NCBI RefSeq assembly: GCF_946998835.1
Contig: NZ_CAMQAZ010000032.1
Span: forward strand, 1-25,833
DNA: 25,833 nt
Reading direction: 5' to 3'
From: an uncultured Corynebacterium sp.
GTDB lineage: Bacteria; Actinomycetota; Actinomycetes; Mycobacteriales; Mycobacteriaceae
Shown here: piece by piece, positions 15,109 through 22,600 of the stretch
How the letters are laid out: each line of letters begins with the position of its first letter
Numbering within the stretch: the stretch's first letter is position 1
Translations under genes and position numbers: made by a program
The notes under the pieces: generated by a model
What the model was told of the DNA's origin: nothing
What the model saw: only the letters and a program-made list of their open reading frames with translations
Database searches by the model: none

Positions 15109-16183
15109 AGGGTGTCACCTCAATCTTTTTCAGTGGGCGCGGCTCTGGCGTGCTTACCACCACGGTACGTGGTTGTGGCACGGATACCGGGCGCAGCTGC
15201 TCCTGTCGCGGTGCGCGAACTTGTTTCAACCGGGTTGGACGCGGCACTTTAACCGGCCGCAATAGCGCTGGTCGTGGCGCCTTAACACTAATTGTGCGTG
15301 GCGACGGCACTCGTACCGGACGCAGCTTTGATTGCCGGAGGACACTCACCTGCACCAAGGACGTCGGCTTTGGTGCTGCGACTTTTCGCAGCTGTATTGG
15401 CCGTGGAGTTGGTGTGCGACGCACCTGTACCGGCTTCGGCACCGAGGTGCGGGTCACTGGCAGCGGCGGTGGTGCAACAATGCGTCGGACTGGTTGCGGC
15501 TTCGGTGCCTTAACAGCCACAGCTGGTAGTGGCTTCGGCTGCGTGACAAAGCGTACCGGTTGTGGAGCAGGCGCTGGGACACTGCGTACTCGTTCTGGAC
15601 GCGGCGGAGTAATGCTGCGTACCGGCTGCGGTGCCACCGGAGTAATGCTGCGCACTGGCTGAGGCTGCGGTACTGAAATACTGCGCACTGGCTGCGGCGA
15701 AGGTACAGCGATGGACTGCACTTCTGGGACCCACCGCACCTGTGGGGCGGCTACTACCTGCTGATTCACCCGAACGGGTGTCAGCTGCGGGTGACCCGAA
15801 AAGTGCGCCAAGTCCTCTCTGGTGACACGCACGTGCCCGGGTTCGACGCTGTCGATGTCAACATCGACGGTGACATTTTCAAGACCGGCCATATCAACGA
15901 GCCAGGTTGCGACGCTGGAACGAATGCGCACTGCAATTTCCGCTGTCGGCGCTGGCCAGGACGCGACAGCGCGAACTCCGACTCGAATTGCACTAACGAC
16001 GCTTGTCGTGGCAGGATTGGGGGCAATCTCACTGTCGATAGAGACAATTGGATAGTCGCGCCCTAGAACACGGGATTGGTCGAGCGTGCCGGGAACCGTG
16101 CGCACGGCCATCTCTACGATGCGGCGGATTGCCTTTTCGCTTACGACGGTGGTGCCACGCGTTGTTGGAACGTGGATAGTCAC
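15095..16183 (-). CDS. Asp23-like protein with long basic Pro/Arg repeat tail
   Basis: A 362-residue protein. Residues about 1-130 follow the Asp23/Gls24 plan: VVSEKAIRRIVEMAVRTVPG, then VGVRAVASWPAPTAEIAVRIRSSVATWLV and LENVTVDVDIDSVE. Residues about 155-355 are a low-complexity tail of degenerate 11-13-residue units built around PxPQPVRSI, with very many Arg and Lys and almost no acidic residues. No signal peptide or membrane helix is seen, so it is probably cytoplasmic. The GTG start has GAGGAGG 9 bp upstream and overlaps the DUF2273-like stop as GTGA. The tail's function is unknown; its charge suggests binding to nucleic acid, acidic lipid or another polyanion. Confidence 0.75.
   Translation of the reverse strand: MTIHVPTTRGTTVVSEKAIRRIVEMAVRTVPGTLDQSRVLGRDYPIVSIDSEIAPNPATTSVVSAIRVGVRAVASWPAPTAEIAVRIRSSVATWLVDMAGLENVTVDVDIDSVEPGHVRVTREDLAHFSGHPQLTPVRVNQQVVAAPQVRWVPEVQSIAVPSPQPVRSISVPQPQPVRSITPVAPQPVRSITPPRPERVRSVPAPAPQPVRFVTQPKPLPAVAVKAPKPQPVRRIVAPPPLPVTRTSVPKPVQVRRTPTPRPIQLRKVAAPKPTSLVQVSVLRQSKLRPVRVPSPRTISVKAPRPALLRPVKVPRPTRLKQVRAPRQEQLRPVSVPQPRTVVVSTPEPRPLKKIEVTPYDAD
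15113..15706 (-). repeat. degenerate coding repeats of the Pro/Arg tail
   Basis: Units of about 33-39 bp encode the repeated PxPQPVRSI-type peptide. Conservation is best at 15606-15695: GGAGTAATGCTGCG occurs at 15606-15619 and 15639-15652, exactly 33 bp apart, and a third related unit follows at about 15675. Elsewhere the DNA repeats have drifted while the peptide pattern persists. Confidence 0.7.
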
Positions 16184-16377
16184 CGTCGGCGGCCTCCTCG
16201 GTTGAACTTACGGTTGAGCTCGGGCGCATCGATTTTTCCATCGAGTACCGCACCGGCTGCACCGGCCAGACCTCCGAAGGCAATAACCGCAAGAAAACCC
16301 GTGAAACCACCAATCATTGCGGCGAAGCACAGGACAACGGCAATCGTCGCGAAGGTCTTTGTGTAATTATCGAACAT
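16180..16377 (-). CDS. small DUF2273-like membrane protein
   Basis: A 65-residue protein with two closely spaced hydrophobic helices (about 8-25 and 27-45), followed by DGKIDAPELNRKF and a basic end. Small DUF2273 proteins are common partners of Asp23 and AmaP. AAGGGG precedes the ATG. The stop overlaps the next gene as GTGA, so the two are translationally coupled. Confidence 0.72.
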   Translation of the reverse strand: MFDNYTKTFATIAVVLCFAAMIGGFTGFLAVIAFGGLAGAAGAVLDGKIDAPELNRKFNRGGRRR

Positions 16378-16442
16378 GAAATTCCCCTTTATACGGGCTT
16401 AACTGCCCATTCTGCCCGGCCTCGACGCGCAATAGTTGTTAG

Positions 16443-16970
16443 CTACTGAACGCGTGGCTGCTCCTTGGGCTCGTTAGCAGCCGCGATGGCCTTGCGCTGC
16501 TCTTCGCGCTGCTTAGCGGCCTCTTCTTCGCGCTCCTGCGGGGTCTGGTAGTCGGTGTGAACATCGGAAACATCGACATTGACTTCAGTGACCTCGAGGC
16601 CGGTCATACGCTCAACGGAGCTAATGACGTTCTGACGGATAGCCTCCGCCAGTTCGTGGATGGCAACGCCGTACTCGGCAATGATGGTGACGTCGACTGC
16701 AGCCTGGCGCTCGCCAACCTCAACAGCAATTCCCTGGGATACGTTGGCGCTACCGCCGGAGACAAACTCACGGACGGAGCCAGCGAAGCGATCCATGCCA
16801 CCGCCAAGGTCATAAACACCGGAGACCTCGCGGGTAGCAATGCCGGCAATCTTGGAGACGACGCTGTCGTCGATAGAGGTGTGGCCGTGGCCGGTTCCCT
16901 TATTCGCGGAGTCCGAGCCAGCCTGAGTTGCCTGGGTGTTCTTAGCAGTGTTCTTTGTGTTGTCAGCCAT
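16443..16970 (-). CDS. Asp23/Gls24 family envelope stress response protein
   Basis: A 175-residue protein with a polar N-terminus (Asn, Thr, Gln, Ser), an Asp23 domain from about residue 33 (SIDDSVVSKIAGIATREVSGVYDLGGG) through VDVTIIAEYGVAIHELAEAIRQNVISSVERMTGLEVTEVNV, and a charged Glu/Gln/Lys tail. The internal ATG at 16970 is preferred over an upstream frame because the protein then begins MADNTKN, with AGGAA nearby. Family members are abundant cytoplasmic proteins held at the membrane by AmaP and linked to cell-envelope stress. It is the first gene of the cluster; a 65-bp gap separates it from the DUF2273-like gene. Confidence 0.88.
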   Translation of the reverse strand: MADNTKNTAKNTQATQAGSDSANKGTGHGHTSIDDSVVSKIAGIATREVSGVYDLGGGMDRFAGSVREFVSGGSANVSQGIAVEVGERQAAVDVTIIAEYGVAIHELAEAIRQNVISSVERMTGLEVTEVNVDVSDVHTDYQTPQEREEEAAKQREEQRKAIAAANEPKEQPRVQ

Positions 16971-17358
16971 GATGTGCCGTTCCTGTTCCTCAGTGATGTA
17001 GACGAAATGTCTGGACAAAGCCGATGCTATAACTGCCACAGGCAACCTGCAGTGCGGCTAGGAGTACATAACTGCGAGAGAGCCCCTCCAGCAGGGATTT
17101 CGTTATAAAAGTCTCTTAGAAAACTGGATTACAGACTTGATGTGCTTTTCTTCCCCGGCATCACGGAGAACTCTGTAATTTCTAGATTATCCCTGCTTGG
17201 CAGCAGGATATGACCTCTCATTTACTATTCTGGCATTACGAACGAGCCCCACGTGCCAACCGCTTGCTAACAAATTCGATAACTTTGGATAACGATTGAC
17301 AACTCGCAGCAAGATTCCACATTTCGGCAGTGACTTAGTACCGTCCGTAATCGGAACT
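16971..17358. other. upstream region of the Asp23 cluster
   Basis: No gene is recognised here. It must carry the minus-strand promoter of the Asp23 operon, but no convincing hexamer pair was found. The part from about 17100 to 17340 is AT-rich compared with the cluster and shows no clear repeats. Toward its right end a GTVRNR-like reading resembles the GTIRSR of sigma region 4, shifted by a 2-bp deletion from the conserved repeat that follows. Confidence 0.4.
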
Positions 17359-17430
17359 CGTGCGCGCCGCGATTTGGTTGCCGCGCTTGACGACGGCGAC
17401 AGTGCCAGCGGCGACTCTGCTGCTTCTTAG
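17359..17430 (+). pseudogene. displaced 3' end of the sigma factor gene
   Basis: 72 bp matching the last 24 codons of the sigma gene (13974-14045) at 68 positions by eye, in the same orientation and including the stop codon. The encoded end is RARRDLVAALDDGDSASGDSAAS instead of ...SAAV. Upstream similarity breaks off almost at once, apart from a short frameshifted GTVRNR-like stretch, so no functional gene remains. It lies 3385 bp from the intact copy with the Asp23 operon between. Confidence 0.85.
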
Positions 17431-17441
17431 AAATTGTTAAA

Positions 17442-17479
17442 GGGAGCTGCTCACTTTGCGTGAACAGCTCCCTTATTTT
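17442..17479 (+). terminator. intrinsic terminator after the sigma 3' fragment
   Basis: GGGAGCTGCTCAC (17442-17454) pairs with GTGAACAGCTCCC (17460-17472), 12 pairs with one mismatch and a 5-nt loop, followed by TTATTTT. It reads on the plus strand, 12 bp after the stop codon of the sigma fragment, and probably was the sigma gene's own terminator. On the minus strand it lies downstream of spaC with an A-rich flank, so it may also end the pilus transcript. Confidence 0.85.
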
Positions 17480-17519
17480 GTGCTGGCCTCAAGGCTATGG
17501 CCTAGCTCGAACCAACTTC

Positions 17520-20399
17520 CTAGTCCTGGCCGCTATTACCGCGTCGTGCAAAGTACACACCAGCGGACACAATAACTAGGCCAATCAGAGCGACAACACC
17601 CACACCGATACCACCGGTCTTGGGCAGTTTGCCTGAGTAGACATTCGCCACAGTAATAATGCTTGCATCGTTATCATCGACACTTGCTACACCAGTATTC
17701 GCGGCATCAATCTCAACAACAGACCTTCCATCCACCAGCTTCAGCTCAAAAACAATTGGGTTTGGAAGCAGCGAGTACTGCTGACCATTAACGTTTGGTG
17801 CCTTAGTTTCGACCAGCTTGTACTTACCAGCAAGAAGCTTGGCGTCTTCCGGTAGCTTCAGCCTCGAGTTGTCTCCCTGCACTGGCACTAGTTCAATACC
17901 TTCATCAGAAGCACCGAAGTCAGTAACGGATGCGGGATAGACGGTAAACCGCGCACCATCAAGAGAGACGGCCTGGTTATCCGCATCTACCTTATGCACC
18001 GAGAAAACTAGCGGTTCGAGCTCGGGGTCAACACAGGCCTGGTTGTCGGCTACCGGATCAGGCTCTTGGACTTCACCTTCCAAGCTCACAGCATTGAACA
18101 TCGAACGAGGATTATCTGGGCTCGACGGGTTTGCGGACTCACACTTTTGGTAAGTACCGTCCAAGATGCTCTTCTGAGTCTTCGGATCGACCCTCGCAGT
18201 CACCTTCACCGTTATCTGCTTAGTTTCGTTGCCCTTGAACTCTCCAAAGATTTCAGGTTTGAACTCATAGCGGTGATCATCTCCCAGTTGAGTGGCATCA
18301 ATGGGGTCGCCATTATACTCGAACTCAACAGTCTTAATCGTCATCCCATCAGGGAAAGTGACCGTATCAATGACCGGCGCCTTAAGCGTTGCCTTGTCAT
18401 CACTGTTGTTAGTCACCGAGATGTCGTAATATGCCGTGACTTCACCGTTCTTCACCGGTGCCTTCGGCTGATTACCATCTGTATCCTTGTCCTGATCTTC
18501 ATGTGGTGTCTTCGCTACATGGAACGAGCCACCCTTCTGGTTCTGGACAATGCAGTGAACTGCCTTACCGGTACCAATTCCGACATTGAAACCCAATGAA
18601 TCATTCGGGTCATTGATAACCTGTTCGCCCGTAGCTACTGCATTTGGGTCAGTCAAGTCCACGGATTCACACTTCGCGTTGAGTCCATCTTGCTGGTGGA
18701 TGCTAAACCCATCCTGCATAATCTCGCGAATTGAAATAGTGCCGTTCTTGTGCGGCTCGGCAGTCTTGAACTTGAAGACCACCTCACCGTCGTCGTTTGT
18801 GGTGCCCGTAAACCCGGTTGTCCCGTCTAGCAGGCTCGCAGTCAAGTCGCCTTGGAGATCATAGCCCTCAAATTTCCAGCCTGGGACCTTTTCCTGCAGA
18901 ACGTTTCCGTCGCTATCAACGATCTGCTTCTGCACAGTCAAAGTTCCCGCACAAGTTTCTGTAGCGGCATCTTTCAGCTGCTGGGTGAGATAATTGTAGT
19001 TGGTGATCTCGTGTAGGCCATCGTTTCCCGGACCAACCAAGGTGCCCATAATCTCAATAGCTGTATTGTACGAAGGGGCATAAACCTGCGAGTAACCTTG
19101 CGCAGGTACTCTCTTTGACCATATCGTCCCTTGCTGATTTGCAACATTCACGTTATAGCTCCATCCGGATCCAACGACAGGCGTTGAGGCGACTTCATCC
19201 TCAAGTCGGAAATAATACGGATTACCACTTTCAGTGACGTAGTAGTTCCCCAGTGTTTTTCCGACACCTTCTTGGTAGGCATACCTCAAATCGGGATTTG
19301 TCCGCACTACACGAAATTGTCCCCGCGGAATGTCTGCATAGTCTGCTCTCACATAAGTGCTACCGTCCGTGAACGGGACCCAAGCTACATCACCACCGTA
19401 ACCGACATCATCTTTCAAAACTGGAGTCCGCCGATGGAAGTTGCCAACGGCGAGCGCCTCGATACGAGTTCCACCATTTTTTATCTCATTAGCTGCTTTA
19501 ATCGCAGAGGTGATGTCGTAGTTGTGCGTAATTCGTCCAGCATCCCCTGTCCAACCATCGATCTTCGCGCCATTAACATTCCTTGGCAACAAATCATCGT
19601 TAGTGGTCGGAGCACCATCTGTGATGAAGTAAACGACATCGTACTTAACACCAGAATTCTTTACGTTTTTCAGCGCCCCTTCCCAGTTCGTACCACCCCA
19701 GTCTCTAAAGGCATCAGTCTCTGAAGCACCACCATGAGTGTAATTTGCGACAGTCCGCAGAGCAGTATTTACCTGGTCAGGATCTTGCAGGTCCAGTGCA
19801 TCATAATCACGGGTATTTTCAACTGGAGCGTTGGTACCGAAGTTATATAGTCCAACAGTTGTCGGAGTGCCTGCCAACGCCCCGACCACTTCTCGGCCTG
19901 CTCGACGAGTTTGCCCTAATCCATTTTCACCAATCGAATTCGACAAGTCGAAAACAAGGGCAATATTCAAACCACATCGCTGAGGAAGCGAAGGATTATC
20001 TGCAATCGGTAAATCCCGCCAATCCCCATCGATAAGACGGGGATCAGAAGCCTGCCGAGTTGCACGCATGGGAGCAGGTGGACCTGATCCGATGTCCATT
20101 TCGAGTTCTTCCGACTCAGTGGCTTCCGCATCCTCGTCAACGCTCGGAGTTTCCGTCGCAGTGCTCGATTCGTCTACTTTGGAAGTATCCTTCTGTTTCT
20201 CTGAGCTTTTCTCTGCGGGCTCAGATACTTCAGTCTCAGTTTCCTCTGGCTGAGATTCAGTGCTCTCAGAAACTACAGTTTCTTCTTCCTCATCCTGCGC
20301 CCACGCAAAAGAAGTATGCCCACCGACCAAAGAAGCCAGCACCATCAAAATGGTTGCAAGTGTGGCAATTGTTTTCCGATACAACTTGTAGTCTTGCAT
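17520..20399 (-). CDS. spaC: SpaC-like tip pilin with von Willebrand A domain and LPKTG anchor
   Basis: A 959-residue surface protein. Signal peptide with AWAQ cleavage region near residue 35; a Ser/Thr/Glu-rich linker to about 115; a vWA domain at about 142-400 with MIDAS residues D151-S153-S155 (DLSNS), T237 in GGTNW and D261 in ITDGAPT; a CnaB-like domain around 500-570; a further beta-rich domain at about 630-770; a C-terminal CnaB domain with the E-box LVETKAPN; then LPKTG (925-929), a hydrophobic helix and a short charged tail. By analogy with C. diphtheriae SpaC it caps the pilus and binds host cells. It is the last gene of the operon, 5 bp after spaB. Codon choice looks less GC-rich than in the housekeeping genes. 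Confidence 0.85.
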   Translation of the reverse strand: MQDYKLYRKTIATLATILMVLASLVGGHTSFAWAQDEEEETVVSESTESQPEETETEVSEPAEKSSEKQKDTSKVDESSTATETPSVDEDAEATESEELEMDIGSGPPAPMRATRQASDPRLIDGDWRDLPIADNPSLPQRCGLNIALVFDLSNSIGENGLGQTRRAGREVVGALAGTPTTVGLYNFGTNAPVENTRDYDALDLQDPDQVNTALRTVANYTHGGASETDAFRDWGGTNWEGALKNVKNSGVKYDVVYFITDGAPTTNDDLLPRNVNGAKIDGWTGDAGRITHNYDITSAIKAANEIKNGGTRIEALAVGNFHRRTPVLKDDVGYGGDVAWVPFTDGSTYVRADYADIPRGQFRVVRTNPDLRYAYQEGVGKTLGNYYVTESGNPYYFRLEDEVASTPVVGSGWSYNVNVANQQGTIWSKRVPAQGYSQVYAPSYNTAIEIMGTLVGPGNDGLHEITNYNYLTQQLKDAATETCAGTLTVQKQIVDSDGNVLQEKVPGWKFEGYDLQGDLTASLLDGTTGFTGTTNDDGEVVFKFKTAEPHKNGTISIREIMQDGFSIHQQDGLNAKCESVDLTDPNAVATGEQVINDPNDSLGFNVGIGTGKAVHCIVQNQKGGSFHVAKTPHEDQDKDTDGNQPKAPVKNGEVTAYYDISVTNNSDDKATLKAPVIDTVTFPDGMTIKTVEFEYNGDPIDATQLGDDHRYEFKPEIFGEFKGNETKQITVKVTARVDPKTQKSILDGTYQKCESANPSSPDNPRSMFNAVSLEGEVQEPDPVADNQACVDPELEPLVFSVHKVDADNQAVSLDGARFTVYPASVTDFGASDEGIELVPVQGDNSRLKLPEDAKLLAGKYKLVETKAPNVNGQQYSLLPNPIVFELKLVDGRSVVEIDAANTGVASVDDNDASIITVANVYSGKLPKTGGIGVGVVALIGLVIVSAGVYFARRGNSGQD

Positions 20400-20404
20400 C
20401 TCCG

Positions 20405-21286
20405 CTACACCTCATCCTCTTCCTCGCGAGGCTTACTCTTAGTAGTAATCAGCACCGCACCGCCGCCAATCAATACAGCCGCAATACCAGCCAAACCCGC
20501 AGCCTGAACGCCAGTAATTGCCAACGAACCACCAGGCTCCCCAGGCTTACCCGGCTTTCCAGGAGTAGTCGTCACCCTTGGGGGCGTTTTTGTCACCGGA
20601 GGCGGAGTTGGACCAGGGGTAGTCGGCGGCGGACAGGGCTCATCCGGAGGACACTCGCAATCCTCAGGAACAAACTTCGCAACTACAGTCGGCTGATAAT
20701 TCCACGTACCATCCTCAGCTACCGTCGGCACGACAACAACCATGTCCTGCGGCTGCGGATAGTACTTCGTCGAATCCTTCGGCGGCCGAGCGGTAACCAC
20801 ATAAGCACCCGGCTCCAAACCCTCGAACCGTGCGATGCCGTTCTCGTCCGTCACGGTGGTGAAGGAATCACCTCTACCGACGTTCTTCAAGTCAGCTGCG
20901 GTTAACCCCGCAGCAGCCTTGTAGCCCTCTTCCGTATTAATAGGAGCAACATCCAGCTTCGTCACAGTTACGCTATAACCTGCAGCTCCCCCAAGAGGCA
21001 ACTCAGACTCATCACGAGGCTCCCCGTGACGCAAATCAGGAATCACCAGGGTTAAGTCAACCGGCTGATTCATATCAATCGACGACGCCGGGGGCGCATC
21101 CCGGAAACCGGTAATTGCCGCCTGAGCAACGGGAGAGCCGAAGTCTCCTGGAATCGTCGTCAAGCCCGGCGCAACTGCAAGCACTGAGGCGGCAGCGACC
21201 GCACTAGTGAATGCAACCTTCAAACGCCGACCCGCGAAGAAGCGAGGCCGACGAAAGCTCTCGGTGTTTTTAAAATTCATAATCAC
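20405..21286 (-). CDS. spaB: SpaB-like base/minor pilin with LAITG sorting signal
   Basis: A 293-residue secreted protein. Basic N-terminus and hydrophobic signal sequence (about 24-42); a pilin-like domain with ENGIARFEGLEPGAYVVTARPP and a lysine in WNYQPTVVAKF that resembles a pilin-motif lysine; a cysteine cluster EDCECPPDEPC; a Pro/Thr/Gly-rich wall-spanning region; then LAITG (255-259), a hydrophobic helix and a charged tail. The non-canonical LAxTG signal is like SpaB of C. diphtheriae, which is added last to join the fibre to the wall. The GTG overlaps the sortase stop as GTGA; an ATG two codons later is an equally possible start. Confidence 0.82.
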   Translation of the reverse strand: MIMNFKNTESFRRPRFFAGRRLKVAFTSAVAAASVLAVAPGLTTIPGDFGSPVAQAAITGFRDAPPASSIDMNQPVDLTLVIPDLRHGEPRDESELPLGGAAGYSVTVTKLDVAPINTEEGYKAAAGLTAADLKNVGRGDSFTTVTDENGIARFEGLEPGAYVVTARPPKDSTKYYPQPQDMVVVVPTVAEDGTWNYQPTVVAKFVPEDCECPPDEPCPPPTTPGPTPPPVTKTPPRVTTTPGKPGKPGEPGGSLAITGVQAAGLAGIAAVLIGGGAVLITTKSKPREEEDEV

Positions 21287-22272
21287 AGATCTTCTTCATA
21301 GTTGTGATCGGAATCGGCAACGGTATCGCCGAAGTTTTCTTGATTTTCCTCGCTACTGTCGCGAGCCTGACGCACGTACCACCAAATAAGGCCACTCAAC
21401 CCGAGAACGAACATCGCAGATAAGAGATACATCCACCACTGCCAAACAACGCCTTCAGTTTCATCGAGGGCTGCTGCCTCTTCCTCAGAGATCGGAACTT
21501 GGTGTCCTCGAACCAAGAGGCGGTGGGTGTTAATCCCGTAGGGAGTACACGTCACCAGGGTGACGTAATCTTTCCCAGCTTCGGCCCGAAGAGACTCAAC
21601 CTCATGTGGCAGAACGGTCTTGATTTGGTCCACCTGGTACTTCAACTTATGCCCAGCAACCTGGATGAAAAAGGCATCTCCTTTTTTGACATCCTTAAGG
21701 TTGTCAAAAAGAGTCGCGGTTGAAAGCCCCGTATGCGCAGTTAACACTGAGTGCGTTCCAGGGCCTCCGACTGGGAGATCTGTGCCGAAAAGATGACCAA
21801 CACCCTTTTGCAGCGTGTCTCCCTCGGTGCCGTGGTACACGGGCAAGTCTGACTTAATGGATGGAATAATCAAACGCGCCATTGCTTCCTGCGCATTCAA
21901 GGTCGCAAGATAGTCAATGTAATCCTGATTATCCGGTACAAAACGGCTAATCCAAGGGTCAAGAATTGGGCCACTTGCTCGTTCGGAGTTATAGCGATGA
22001 GCATCTTCCCATTGCTTATTTATAATCTCCGGCGGAGCGCCCTTCTGTAGTTCAGCATATTCAGCCGCGGCGCGATTCTGCTGCCAGTTGTTCCACTGAG
22101 TCGACACAACTGGATACAAGATGATGAGCAGACCAATGATGATGAGAATCGCAGGCACAGCCTTGTTACGGCTTAGCTGATTTAGCCAATCCGCGAACTT
22201 CGAGGTTTGCTGTTTTCCCTTGACCTCACCTTTGGTATTGGTGGTTTCACCACCTACTGACGGGTCTGTCAT
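21283..22272 (-). CDS. class C pilin-polymerising sortase
   Basis: A 329-residue membrane transpeptidase that links pilins through the Thr of LPxTG and the pilin-motif lysine. An N-terminal helix (about 40-58) and a C-terminal helix flank the sortase barrel. The lid motif DPW (105-107) is that of class C enzymes. The catalytic residues are H180 in TAHTGL, C242 in LVTCTPYG and R251 in THRLLVRG. The ATG at 22272 is chosen because AAGGG lies 8 bp upstream; the TTG two codons earlier is too close to it. The position between the major and base pilin genes is as in the C. diphtheriae spaA locus (srtA). Confidence 0.93.
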   Translation of the reverse strand: MTDPSVGGETTNTKGEVKGKQQTSKFADWLNQLSRNKAVPAILIIIGLLIILYPVVSTQWNNWQQNRAAAEYAELQKGAPPEIINKQWEDAHRYNSERASGPILDPWISRFVPDNQDYIDYLATLNAQEAMARLIIPSIKSDLPVYHGTEGDTLQKGVGHLFGTDLPVGGPGTHSVLTAHTGLSTATLFDNLKDVKKGDAFFIQVAGHKLKYQVDQIKTVLPHEVESLRAEAGKDYVTLVTCTPYGINTHRLLVRGHQVPISEEEAAALDETEGVVWQWWMYLLSAMFVLGLSGLIWWYVRQARDSSEENQENFGDTVADSDHNYEEDL

Positions 22273-22278
22273 ATCCAA

Positions 22279-22600
22279 TTCCCTTAGCTGATCGCCACAG
22301 TATTACGTAAAGCTCTTAATATTTAGGCGTCCAACCGGACAGTTTTCACACAATGTCGATTATGGCGTTCTTAATGCCACAGGCACACACTGCGAGAAAA
22401 CTGCCCGGTTTACGTGAACTATCAACCACAAAGTGGCCGACTTTAGGCCAACGAACCTTTTCGGGTTCACTGGCCCAAGCACCAGCTTTACCATCCCTCC
22501 ACTGAGGTCCGGTTCACTAGCGCTCAATCGGCGACTGGGCTTTGTGGTTCAGCAATGAGCGCCTACCCACAAAAACCAGTTCCCCGATTACCCAAGAGCC
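22279..22600 (-). promoter_or_regulatory. structured intercistronic region between spaA and the sortase gene
   Basis: 322 bp without a gene but with several dyads. ACCGGACAGTTTTC (22334-22347) pairs with GAAAACTGCCCGGT (22396-22409) with one mismatch. AACCACAAAG (22424-22433) pairs perfectly with CTTTGTGGTT (22540-22549). The same CTTTGTGG also pairs with CCACAAAAACCAGT (22567-22580), so the two folds exclude each other. GCGCTCA (22520-22526) pairs with TGAGCGC (22556-22562) and interlocks with that hairpin. No U-run follows the first hairpin, so it is not a plain terminator. A role in partial termination or mRNA protection is inferred. Confidence 0.55.

Noticed and set aside
15150..15662. 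A 170-codon plus-strand frame rich in Gly, Arg, Thr and Cys opposite the Pro/Arg tail gene
   Set aside because: Its composition is the mirror of the repeats on the minus strand; the minus-strand gene has an Asp23 domain, operon overlaps and a good ribosome site.
15606..15695. Regular repeats that might be read as a CRISPR array
   Set aside because: Units are directly adjacent and in frame with no unique spacers, and no cas gene is present.
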